64,000 nt of DNA, taken from contig CAUYUJ010018499.1 of assembly GCA_963575745.1 (NCBI GenBank), positions 43,501 to 107,500 on the forward strand, written 5' to 3'. The DNA comes from Prorocentrum cordatum (lineage: Eukaryota; Sar; Dinophyceae; Prorocentrales; Prorocentraceae). Positions 47,501-56,734 of this stretch are shown here, piece by piece. Every line of letters starts with the position of its first letter. The stretch's first letter is position 1. The translations under genes and the position numbers were made by a program. The notes under the pieces are model-generated. The model ran no database searches. It was not told the DNA's origin and saw only the letters and a list, made by a program, of their open reading frames with translations.

Positions 47501-50500
47501 GTCTGTCGACAGACCATCTTCAGACCACCCACTCAGGAAACAAATATTATGGGTTGAAAATTATTCAAATAATACTCAAATAATAAGAAAGAAACAAGGA
47601 ATAATGAAGTAATAATGTTAGAATTAAATGAGAATTGATCGAGAAATGCACAATTCAAATTTCAGAATATACCATTTCTGAAACAGTCCCAACAGAAAAA
47701 CGATTCAGAAATATTACCTGAATGGCACATATTGTGCAAGATACATGACAACACAACCGCTCTATTTCTGTATCAATAATTTAATAATTCAGGGATCATG
47801 TGTGGTTATGTACGGGCATGCCATGAATTTTCACACATTGTAACATGATGCGTTGCAATGTGCCTCCCGCCCGTGCTCTCCATCTCGAGCCAGCTTTGGC
47901 AGGAACGGCTTCTGGATTGGGTTCCAGGGTTCCAGGGAAACCCGAGGCCGCTGCTGGGGCCATGGCTGCAAAGGGAAAGACAGCTGCCCCGAAGCGCAAG
48001 ATTGGCGTGCGGAAGGATACGGGCAATTGATGAGAACGTTTTTTCGCTTGCCATCCCTTGCACCAAGAAAACTCCAAGGTCCGAAACGCACTTTGTCCCG
48101 TGTGCCACTCGACCTGCCTCCTGGATTCGCAAATATCACCGTGCCGAGCTGGCGCGTGAATTCGGGACAAGAATACATAGTTTGAGCCAGCTGGGGGATC
48201 ACGCCATCGGAGGAGACCTTGAAGGCGGCGGCGAAGGCGAAAGCGGGCGCTCGTCTGAAGGCCGCTGGCAAGTGGCCAGGGCTATGTAATTCAATTCCTA
48301 CTCGGGGGCCAAAACCTAACGTTCGTTGTCATGTTGCTGCAAATTGGTCTGAAAGCATCCAAGAAGATCTGACTGCATCAATGAGCATTTCGGATGGGGG
48401 ATGGTCCTGAGAGGCCAATTCCAAAAAAGAGTTCCTCTCCAAAGGCCAACCGTCATCCTTCTCCGATTTCTCCAGCCATATCCTCAGCAACGCCAGCACC
48501 CTTGGACCTCATTTCCCTCGCCCTCCACATCCTCCTGGCCCTCTCTCTCCTGATTGTGTTCCTCCTGGTCCCCCTGCCCCCCCCTCCTCCGCCGCCCCCC
48601 CGCCCAAGTCCACTCCTCACCCTCCTCGCAATGCCATTTTGGCAAGACCTTGCGCCTTCCATCGCCAGGTGGGGCGAGCAGGAGGCCGAGTCCCTTGACG
48701 ACAAGCAGATCCTTCAGAAGTGCAAGGGCAGGAACCTTGACGAGAAGATGCTGATCTTCAGGACAGTGATCTTTTTCCTTCTCGTGGGTTTGGTTTCAAG
48801 AAGTGGCGGGGATTCCAATACAGCTCTTTCGAATCGCTCGTGCGATGCGATTTGTTTCATGCGTGCTTGTGTGTTATGTGTTTCTCTGCTTGCGTGGATG
48901 ATGGATACAGGTGTGTAGTTCTTTGTTAGAATAGCGCGCATGTGGTGATTCACGTGCAGATTGAGGTGGTTGGAAGAGAAGGTGGCGGTGGCAAGGTTGG
49001 TGTGGATGGCAACCGAAAATTCAATGCGCCACCGCCAGGAAGTACGGGTCCATGGACAACGTTGAGCTGGTCAAAAAGATCTTCAACGAGGGCGAGATGA
49101 AGTGCGCGTTTTACATGTTCTCATATCTTTTCTCCGTTCGCAGTGCCGTTGAGATATGAGCTGGCCTCATTCGATCTGCGTGTGTGTGTGTGTCGCGCTT
49201 TGGGCTGCCATCATTCGGCCTTGCAAAGATCTCGCAAATTCTCAAAATCTCGTGTGTGTCCGTCCGATCAGAGATGCGGTTTGCGCAGATACTCGCTGGC
49301 TCCAGTGAAAGGCCACCGACAACTGTTGTAGTATGTGTAAGGCTAGGTTCCAAAGGGTTCTTGCGTGTGCGATGTCGCAGCAATGCAAATATGTGTTAGG
49401 TGTTTAGCCTGCAGGCGACTTTGGGCCCCGTGGCGTTAGAAGATTGCGGTGGTGATTTGTGTTCCAGGGATGTGGTGTGGTTCCATCCGTCCTACAATAA
49501 ACAATCGACCTCTCCAGGGCACTCTACGGGCGCTTCAAGAGCGCGAGGAAGAACAGCGACAACGCCGAGCAGGTGGAAGCGCAGTGGAAGGAGGTCGAGG
49601 CTGGCAACATCAAGGGCGCCTCGAAATACGAGACCAAGGCGAAGATGCTGGCGGCCTTCATCGTGGACCCGAGCCTCGGGGAGCGGTACATGCAGGTGTC
49701 TTGGTCCATCAATTGGCAGGAGGAGAACACCAGGGCGGAAGAGTGGATGACGGAGAAGCAGTTCTACGACCACTACGGGCAGTCCGAGGGCGAGGAGATG
49801 ATCGCTGACGACTTGGTGAAGGCCTGTCCCTTTTTCGTGCAATTGTTTGCTACTATGTTTGCAGTGTTCGTTTCAGTGTCGCGGTCGAGTCGCACAGAGC
49901 TCGTAGTGAACGTGATGAGGTTCGATCGCGGAACATTGTGCTCTCTCTGGTCAGTTGCAATTTCGGATGATGGCAGGCCTTGTGGTTCTGCGCCCCGCCG
50001 CGTTGTATCAGGGCCCCCATGAACGTGCAACACTTCCCAGGAAATCAATTACTATAGTTTGTGTCAGATTGTCCATGCGATGCCTCTTATTGCCGAGAAA
50101 ACGCGCCGCCAGACGCGGCCCAACCCCGACAACCCGAAGAGAAAGCAGTACTGCGTGCGCAAGGATTCGCACACGAAGAAGATGGGCAGGTCCAAAGCCA
50201 TGATGGGCACGCAAGGGGGGAAGATGGACGAGGACGCCTTCAGGCAGTCCGTGGACGGCATGGAGAAGTTCCAGATGCTCCATTCCCGCGCAGCGTTTGG
50301 TGCTAGGGTTGCTAAACGTGCGATCCATCCTCCTCCGCATTCTCCTCTTCCTCCGTCTTATCCTCCCTCTCCTTCCCCCCCACCCCCTCCTACCCCCCCT
50401 CCCTTCTCCTTGCCTTGCCCTCCTTCATCCTGCCCCTCCTGCCACGTTTATTTTAATGACCCGCGGAGCCCCAGCCACATCACATTCCTTCGCCTGTCAA

Positions 50501-53066
50501 AGGCCACTCTCTCGTCTCCTTCGGCCTTTGAAAACAAGAAACAAGCTGAAACCTCCCCCAGCGATTCGGACCTTGGATGGGGGGAGGGGAAGGGGAAGAG
50601 GAAGGAGTGGAGAGCTTGGATGGGGGGAGGGGAAGGGGAGAGGAAGGAGTGGAGAGCGATTGGGGAAGGTGCGATTGGGGAGAAGGAAGAGTGGAGGGCG
50701 ATTGGAGTGGGCGTTGGAGGGGGATGGAAGGTTGATCCAAAGAGAGACTCCCTCAACGCCAGCCCAGGCAACATGGCTGCCATGGGCCTGAACATCGAGG
50801 ACGGAGGTGCTGGCGGACACGACGGTGACGTTCCCTCTTCTTCAGCGCGCGGCGCAGCAGGCCGCGGCGCAGCAGGCCGCGGCGGAGCAGGCCGCGGCCG
50901 TGGCGGCGGCGCTGGGCGTGGGCGCACGCGCCAGGAGGCGCGATGTATTCAACGCATCCTCCCACACGTCTTCCCTGTGCACTCACTCAACCCCCTCTGC
51001 CTCCTGAAACCCTAATCTGAAATCGCACCCCGAGGCTGAACGCGCGTGGCCAGTGGCTTCGAGCGCAGACAAAGAGGAAGAGGAAGCAGAAGAGGCAGCG
51101 GAGGATGAGGGTAGAAGACCCATGGCGCTATTCGGATTTCTCCAAGCGAAATGGCCGCGGAATAGGGGAATGGACCCCGCGGCGCGTCAGGAGGCAAGGG
51201 CGTTGAGGGATGCTTCGAGGAAGCGGAAGGAGGAGGAGGAGGGGGACGTTAGAGGAAGGGGGGGAGGAGGATGAGGAGGAGGAGGAGTTGGTGGTGGTGG
51301 CAGTGGTGAGGGGCGTGGGGGGTGGGGGGCGGGGCGGGGTTGGGCGAGGGGGGGAGGGTACCAGGGAGGAGGTAGGCTTCGAGGGAGGAGGAGGAGGAGG
51401 AGGAGGAGGAGGAGCAGGAGGACTAGAAGGAGCAGGAAGGGGAGGCCTTCACCCTGCTAGCGCCCCTTCCCTTGTCCTCTCGCTAGCAGGTCGACCCGAA
51501 GATGGTCAAATTGCAGGAGCTGCACGATCAGATGCAGACCTTCACGCCCAAAGACCTGAAGACGGAGACTGACTTTTCGGAGGTGGTGATTCACGTCGGG
51601 GATTGCCTCTCGGACAGCCATTTCCTCAAACTTTTTGTATCGGTCAGATGAGGAGAATGAGGGGGATGATGATGATGATGATGATGATGATGAGATGATG
51701 ATGATGATGATGCTGATGTGGATGATGATGATAATGATGATGTGGATGTGGTTGGGCATGCGATATGCCGATGATGATGATGATGATGGCGGCGACGAAG
51801 ACGACAAGGGCCAGGCAATGAAGGGGGGCCTTGCGCGCCCAGAGGCAACCGCACATTTACATTGCACGCGCGGGAACAGAGTGCACAATTTGTGGTGATG
51901 CCACCCCGATGCCCCGATTGGAGGTCGGATCAAGCGGATAAGCAAGTTGATGAGACGGCCAAGGAAGAAAAAGGGGCAATACGATACAAAACAGAAGAAC
52001 GAGAGAGGATGGGCGATGAGCCGAAAGGAAGATGGAAGGCAGGGAAGGCGGGGAGATGATGATGATGCCTGCGAACATGCTGGAGTGAGGGAAGAAGGGG
52101 CACAATTGGGAAGAGTACGAGGGAAAAGAGAGGAAGAAGATGACAACGAGGGACACGGCAACATATCGGCTACAGGCGGTCAGTGAGAAGCTCTTGGGGT
52201 TCATCAACAACAAGACGTGGTGCCAGAGCTACCCGCTCATTGCAGCGAACGCCAAGAAGGCCATCGCCTTGCTTAGTTGCGAAAGCGTTCAGGAACCTAC
52301 GAAGTGCTTTGATGTGTTGTAGTGTGCTGTTCGTGAGGGCTTGCTTTTGCCTGGGTTCTCAAAGCTGTTGTAAAACATGAGGCCAACAGGTGTCCCCAAC
52401 TGTTTTCAGGTGCCTCGATAGAGTTCAGACTAAGTTTGGATATCCCAACATTGCTCTGAATTACCGAGGATGCTCTCTAAGAGTGCTCGCCGAGCCATCC
52501 CGACCGCGTGGTCTGGTCCTCCCGTTCCTTTGTTTTGAAGATCACGAGACCCCCCACGGACCCCCCGCGGGCTCCTGGACCTCCCACGGCCTGCTGGACG
52601 TTCTAGTGTTGCAAGTGTTCTTGCTTGTGCTGGTCATCCTCCTCCCCACTTTCATTCGTTATCGTCCACGTTCTTTTTCGCACCCCTCCCCCTCCGCGAG
52701 GGTTGGAAAGGGGGCGGCGGAGAACGAGGAGGAGGTCGAGGGCGAGAAGCAGGAAGGAGGAAAACGAAAGATGAACGATTTGGAGGTGGTGGAGTATGAG
52801 GCTGGAGGGATGGTGAAGCGGTGAGGGGAGGGGATGAGGGGAGAGGTACAGGAGTTGAGTGAGGACGGGCAAGGTTCGAAGGGCTCGCTGGGCAAATTGG
52901 AAGGGGCGGCGTTGCGTAGGTGCTGGGCCTCCTCCGCAAGCACGGCGGCACCATCGGCGAGTGGGCCACGGACAAGAAGCCCAAGAACAGCAAGGTCCTT
53001 CAGAACCTGAAGCCCTTTCAGGTGCACATGATCGACGCGGTGGGCGTCATCAAAATGGCCGTCTAG
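36911..53066 (+). CDS. Companion gene of the element: roughly 25-exon protein of unknown function
   Basis: I chained exons by frame, composition and splice phase. The best-supported are 36911-37064, 37694-37978, 38061-38089, 38264-~38370, 40158-40255, 42612-43232, 43459-43757, 44849-45001, 45559-45915, 46025-46141, 49518-49821, 50068-~50307, 50846-~50935, 51490-51582, 52176-~52270 and 52920-53066. Further exons near 39.7, 40.9, 41.5, 42.2, 46.3, 48.0, 48.2, 48.7, 49.05, 50.76 and 52.4 kb have uncertain edges. The start is the ATG at 36911; the stop is at 53064. The product is probably over 1000 residues, with a Cys/His-rich N-terminus, an acidic Pro/Ser middle, lysine-rich patches and a helical C-terminal half. 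I recognise no domain. Its position beside the transposase suggests a transposition accessory role, which is inference. Confidence 0.6.
37694..37978 (+). CDS. Gene 1 exon: Cys/His-rich segment
   Basis: The exon reads RTAPFPCVLCKAF, then DLGQAFLDYAEGEGVKAAF, HYHFLHKDHAVHAPSLC and SLVGRGFKSC, ending MTFRQ. Joined to the first exon, the spacing HC-x8-C-x2-C followed by H/C residues could bind zinc. The acceptor sits inside a spliced-leader-like AAGCCATTTTGGCGCAG. The GT donor lies at 37979. Confidence 0.55.
38061..38089 (+). CDS. Gene 1, 29-nt micro-exon
   Basis: A strong acceptor (TTGTTTGTTTCCAG) and a GAG/GTAATG donor enclose 29 nt that read RGSFMLSGE in phase with both neighbours. Confidence 0.5.
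38155..39180. repeat. GGA and TCC simple sequence within the element
   Basis: A GGA run (38163-38220), then a long CCTCC tract (38720-39170) leading straight into the palindrome array. The short exon at 38264 lies between. The rest looks intronic. Confidence 0.85.
38264..38370 (+). CDS. Gene 1 exon
   Basis: Reads VEVLIRQSPEADISFCALRT, then GLEAVLERRPRPPAATS. The acceptor is AAGCCCAG. The 3' end is uncertain because a GGA-rich tract follows. Confidence 0.55.
39182..39450. repeat. Left palindrome array: five 55-bp units
   Basis: Five palindromes centred on GTCGAC have left arms starting CTGAAGATGGTCTGTC and right arms GACAGACCATCTTCAG. They begin at 39196, 39251, 39306, 39361 and 39416, an exact 55-bp period. 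Variation is limited to a few arm bases and the spacer. Confidence 0.95.
40158..40255 (+). CDS. Gene 1 exon
   Basis: Reads GMRCPTEAMTGCLGRDRGRM, then QYILHLLGVPPEE. It continues in phase 0 from a likely exon ending at 39799 (SMADKVSCVLKHLRRIRDNG) and ends at a GTATCC donor. Confidence 0.55.
41725..42050. repeat. (CTGA)n microsatellite in gene 1 intron
   Basis: GACTGACTGACTGGCTGACTGA-type tetranucleotides in two blocks, 41745-41780 and 41905-42035. Confidence 0.9.
42612..43232 (+). CDS. Gene 1, largest exon (207 codons)
   Basis: Open throughout in phase 0 from CAG/GTT to CAG/GTTGTT. The composition is acidic and Ser/Pro-rich: EEVKEEEFSELDQESHYVGE in the first half, a basic KRSRIMQKSP patch near the end. 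It is preceded by a spliced-leader-like CGTAGCCATTTTGGGCTCA at 42584-42602. Confidence 0.75.
43459..43757 (+). CDS. Gene 1 exon with lysine-rich tract
   Basis: Begins VTFATVADEPEEVAFPPM, carries KKKKKTKVVRSPPKSPSS (a possible nuclear localisation signal) and ends MLELTRWLATG. The donor GTGAGT at 43758 is consensus. The acceptor is preceded by CAGTTTTGGCGCAG. Confidence 0.75.
44485..44660. repeat. (GA)n microsatellite in gene 1 intron
   Basis: About 43 uninterrupted GA repeats (44487-44572), then degenerate GA-rich sequence. Confidence 0.95.
44849..45001 (+). CDS. Gene 1 exon with GC donor
   Basis: Reads CFQELLSWMKGGDPESGG, then DVSDDECALMQLALNAPVVP and KKRVLKAAG. The phases with 43757 and 45559 agree only if the intron starts with GC at 45002. 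The acceptor could also be at 44857. Confidence 0.6.
45559..45915 (+). CDS. Gene 1 exon (118 codons)
   Basis: A basic repeat region GGKQAKSGKQAKNGKQGG precedes a compact segment with LGTLKVTYAAKKSYICSTDP and LEVSETHFADHAGVAEAI. The GT donor lies at 45916. The next exon (46025-46141) reads DPTFRTIDGRQLGQITC. Confidence 0.75.
46940..47830. other. AT-rich island inside a gene 1 intron
   Basis: Base composition changes sharply from GC-rich to AT-rich over about 890 bp. A nested palindrome occupies the middle. One plus-strand frame (46949-47191) is open for 80 codons but has no recognisable motif. The island may be a younger insertion with a different history. Confidence 0.65.
47388..47526. repeat. 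Nested GTCGAC palindrome cluster
   Basis: Two full palindromes of the same family (47391-47422 and 47492-47523) flank inverted half-sites (CAGATCTGAAGATG, CATCTTCAGATCTG). The ~135 bp can therefore fold into one large hairpin as well as two small ones. Confidence 0.9.
49518..49821 (+). CDS. Gene 1 exon, helical charged segment
   Basis: Reads ALYGRFKSARKNSDNAEQVE, QWKEVEAGNIKGASKYETKA and SINWQEENTRAEEWMTEKQF. It ends ADDLVK before a GC donor. I recall similar W-x-E-E and EEWMTEKQF sequences in other dinoflagellate gene models, but cannot name the family. Confidence 0.75.
50068..50307 (+). CDS. Gene 1 exon, basic segment
   Basis: Reads IVHAMPLIAEKTRRQTRPNP, NPKRKQYCVRKDSHTKKMGR and DEDAFRQSVDGMEKFQML. 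It continues in phase from 49821. The donor may be at 50300 or 50308. Confidence 0.7.
50846..50935 (+). CDS. Gene 1 exon, Ala/Gln helix
   Basis: After the acceptor CTCTTCTTCAG the frame reads RAAQQAAAQQAAAEQAAAVA. Phase agrees with an upstream exon ending MAAMGLNIE at a GA donor near 50800. Confidence 0.55.
51490..51582 (+). CDS. Gene 1 exon
   Basis: Reads VDPKMVKLQELHDQMQTFTP, then KDLKTETDFSE. It joins in phase to 52176, which reads AVSEKLLGFINNKTWCQSYP and LIAANAKKAIALLS. Confidence 0.65.
51656..51790. repeat. (GAT)n microsatellite in gene 1 intron
   Basis: GATGATGATG runs interrupted by TGTGGATG. Confidence 0.95.
52176..52270 (+). CDS. Gene 1 exon
   Basis: The acceptor is GGCTACAG. Helical sequence follows, with NNKTWCQSYPLIAANAKKAI. 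The donor is uncertain: a GC at 52279-52280, or a GA after GTTCAG. Confidence 0.6.
52920..53066 (+). CDS. Gene 1, terminal exon
   Basis: Reads VLGLLRKHGGTIGEWATDKK, SKVLQNLKPFQVHMIDAVGV and IKMAV, followed by TAG at 53064-53066. The acceptor is TTGCGTAG. Confidence 0.7.
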   Translation: MLGLLRKHGGTIGEWATDKKPKNSKVLQNLKPFQVHMIDAVGVIKMAV

Positions 53067-53099
53067 ATAGTAGGAGCCAGCGCCAGAGAGAGAGGGTCG

Positions 53100-54089
53100 G
53101 GCAGGTCGTCGCTCGTCGGTTCCTCTTCAGCACAGTCGTTCCTCCTCCTCCTCCTCCACCTCCTTCTCCTCCCTCCCCCTCATCTCACTCTCCCTCATCG
53201 GCCCCCCTCTCCCTCTGTTCATCGCCCTCCTCTTCCTCCCCCTCCTCTTCCGTGTCCTCCTTCCCCTCCGCCCTCTCCCTCGGATGCTGATGTGGATGGC
53301 AGGTGGATGTGGATGGTGGGCGTGGATGTGGATGATAGCTGGATGCGGGAGGTGGATGTGGATGGTAGGTGGATGTGTAGGTGGATGTGAACGAAGGAGG
53401 CGTTGAGGGTCGTGGGCGGTAAGTGGAGGAAGGGGCCAATGAGGAACGAACCAGTACCATGGAGGGCGGAAAGAGGGAGGAGGGGAGGCAGGAACCAGAT
53501 CAGGTGGAGTAGGGGGGAACCTGACGAGAGAAGGAGTTGGGGAAGCGAGAGTGGCGAGATGGCAAGCCAGACGTTGGGCAAGCGAGCGAGAAAGCGAGGT
53601 GCTGGCCGTGCTCCGTCTATCTAGGTATCTGCCGCCCTATCTAGCCCCGTCGCCGCTCGCCTCTGCCGTGTAAGGGGCGAGGCAAACGGGAATGCTCGGC
53701 TTCGCGTTGCCCGAACCAGACCCACCCCCTGAACTCCTTTCTTTCGAAATCATCCGCACCTCCCGCCCTGCCCTCTAGTCTTCACATCCACACACACACA
53801 TATTATATATGCATAACCCGTCAGTCTGAACTTGGCAATCCCGCACCCCCACCCCTCCCCCAACCCCACCCCCCCTCCTCGCTCCTCCCCTCCGCCCCTT
53901 CCCCGAAGCCTTCCGCTCCAACCCCTCCCTTCCCCGCCTTTCCACCGCCATCCAGCCGAGGGCGTTCAAGTCGTGGCGTTCCCGTTTGTCTGGCCTCATG
54001 ATTTTTTTTCTGCGAGCTGGCATTTGGGGCTCGAGGGCCCGCCGGCGGCGTTCCTGCCTGGCGGCAGGCTTCCCCCTCCCCCGCCCAAG
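53100..54089. other. Intergenic region between the two element genes
   Basis: CTCCTC-rich sequence (53140-53270), a GGATGTGGATG minisatellite (53288-53395) and a C-rich stretch (53840-53960). GCATTTGGGGCTCGAG at 54020-54035 faintly resembles the spliced leader and could mark the trans-splice site for gene 2. Confidence 0.5.
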
Positions 54090-56734
54090 ATGCCACCAAA
54101 GAAACACAACAAGAGACGGTTGGTCCATGACGGGGCCATGGACGAAGCGGAGGTGGCGCCCTTGGACCGTGGACCCCCGAGGTATTCTCAGTTGGGCACT
54201 AAACTGTTGGGTTCCTGGTCGTGGGGGCTCATCCCCGCGACAGAGGTCCAACGCACGGCCCACGCCGCTCATTTAGACGGCCTCGTCCACCCCGAGATTC
54301 AGCTGCTGGCAGCCCTGGGGACGTGGGGGGAATATCCTGGGAACGTTCACCATGAACTGATGACGAAGTTTGGCGATTCGCCCTTGCCCGAACCGTATCA
54401 GTTCGAGATCCCAGCTTGGGATTCCAAGACCGCCAGCGTGCAGCAGAAAGTATGTGCGGTACTACTTCCGCACGAATGGTTCGCCTCGCTATTCAAGCAC
54501 CACCGCGATGAGTTCGATGAGATTTTCGCCATCGACAAGTTGCCGACTTTTTGGCAGAACACCTCCAGGTGGGCGTTTTTTTTGTTTTGTCAACAATTTC
54601 CAGGGTGGTAAAACGGGCTAGAACGAAACTGAGGCTGTCGCGCGGTCTAGCCTGCGCTACCTTAGCTCATATGGAAACTGTCGGCTTCCTCCTCCTCCTC
54701 CTCCTCCTCCTCCTCCTTCTCCTCCTCCCCCATCTTTCCGTCCTGCTGTCTCCTTCTCCTCCGCCCCCCATCCCTCCCCCCATCCCCCCGCCCCTCCCTT
54801 TCCTCATCCCTCTCCGCACTGGCGTAGATCAGAAAATCGAAACAATCTCAGGTCAGACCTTCGCTTACGTGACCATCCCTTCTGGCATGTAAACAAGAAG
54901 GAGAGGGAGTCATTTATGATTCCCCTCCGCGTTCATGGGGACGGGGCTGAGTTCCTGGCTCGGGACTCTATGACATCGGTTTCAATGACTGGCCTGGGGG
55001 CTGTCGGGAAGACGAAGGCCCTCACTTTGAACTTGGCGTCGTTCCCTCTCAGTATATGTGCAAAGCAAAATGCCCATGGGGAGGACAGCTGGAACGAAAT
55101 ATGGAAGGTGCTCCGATGGTCCTTTAATGCGCTAGCAGAGGGGAGGTTTCCGAGTGTCGATTAGGAAGGCTTCGCCTTTCCCCAGGGGCCACCTATTCCG
55201 TCCCTCGCACCCCTCCTCCCTTCCTCCCGTTTTCCCTTCCCCTCCCTCGCTTTTCCGTCTCCCCGCCCACTCTACACTTCCCACTCCGTCGCCCTTCGCC
55301 CCGCCACCAAATCAACAGGCACCTTCACGGCGATGCGGCGGCCCGCGGGCCGACGTAGGGTGGAAGGGGTGTGTGCGCTCGTGCGGCGAGAGTATGGATG
55401 GAGTGGGGTGGCGTAGGACAGGAGGGGGTAAGTTGAAGGAGAGGAGGCAAGAGGTCATGAGGGAGGGGGCGGAAAAAGGAATAAAGGAGCGACGGGGAAT
55501 GGAGGAGGGAGAGAGGGAGAACGGGCATGAAGATTTGATATTGTGAAACTTGGGGATGATTGCGCTTCGCGCTGCCCCATCGTGAACATGGGCGTTGTCG
55601 TCGTCGCGGTCGTCGGCTTGCTCTGGCGGTTTCACGGCCTGGCGCTTCCCCTGGAAGGTGAATCTCTCCAGGAGGAGAGCGGCGGACTGGAACGACAAGG
55701 CTTTAGATTCGGAGCGCGCCAAACTAGGTGGGGAATGGTTGTGCAGTGAGGAGGCTCCGTATAGGGCATTCATACATTCGGTCTTGGGGGATCTGGAATA
55801 TTTCTCTAGTCTTGGAACTCCTCATGCTGGAGACGATAAGTTCTGTTGGCTTTGTACGGCGGACAAATCAGGGAATCCGTGGAACGATTTCGCGAACGCC
55901 AGCGGTAATCCGAACCATTGGTCGAAGCACGAAAGGGGGTTCGTCCCGAACCACCCGCTTTTCACCACGTGGGGAGTGTCGATCCACTGCCTCGCCATCG
56001 ATGTTATGCACACGGTGGACTTGGGCGTGGCTGGCCACGCTGTGGCCAACCTTCTGTATGAGCTAATTTACGAGGAATTGGGCGGCCGAGTCAGCGACCG
56101 AGTTCGCATTGTGTGGACACGTATTCAAGAGATTTATGGTGAGCTTGGCTTGCCACATCGGCTATCAAATTTCAGGCTGTCGATGTTCGTTAAGGATCCT
56201 GATAGCCCCCATTCTGATTACCCTGTGCTGTCACACTGCATAAAAGCCGCAGAGGCCAAGAGTTTGGCGCGGGTGTGCTTTGTGCTTTCGAAAGAGTTCC
56301 AGGCAAAGGCGCCAGCTGGCGGGGACACTCGTCTCAGAACGAGGACACTCATGTTCAAGAACTTGATTCGTTTTTACGACGTGGTGAGTGATGCGGGCCA
56401 GTTCTTGACGGCCAATGAGTGTGCGCGGCTGAAGGCAGCAGTAGACGGCTTTTTGGTAACGTACCAGTCATTAGCCCAGAAAGCCTACGCTAGTGCGAAA
56501 TTTAAGTACAGCCTCGTGAACAAACACCACATGTTTTTTCATGTTGCCGCGCAGACGCCACTCAACCCGCGATGGGTGTGGTGCTACCAGCCCGAAGATT
56601 GGCAACGGTTCATCACGAGGTGCGGCGCAGCTTGCGCCGTCGGGTCCAGCATATATAGTGTCCCCCTAAAGTTGTGCCAGCGTGTGCGCCTGGGAAGACA
56701 TAATTCAGACTGGCGTCGGTCACATTTTCCCTAG
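54090..56734 (+). CDS. Transposase-like protein, 619 codons in three exons
   Basis: Exons 54090-54568, 54828-55145 and 55672-56734 join in phase (2 nt + 1 nt each time) with GT-AG introns. Residues 1-160 are basic, then globular (LGSWSWGLIPATEVQRTAHA, VCAVLLPHEWFASLF). Residues 191-199, IPLRVHGDG, give an acidic candidate D198. GDLEYF holds D306, CWLC (324-327) a possible metal site, and IDVMHTVDLG D376, H379 and D382. I recall this pattern in an abundant dinoflagellate family and in CMC/Plavaka-like DDE transposases. That assignment is from memory, and the third catalytic acid is not identified. The start is the first ATG after a C-rich leader. Further 3' exons near 57375 are possible. Confidence 0.6.
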
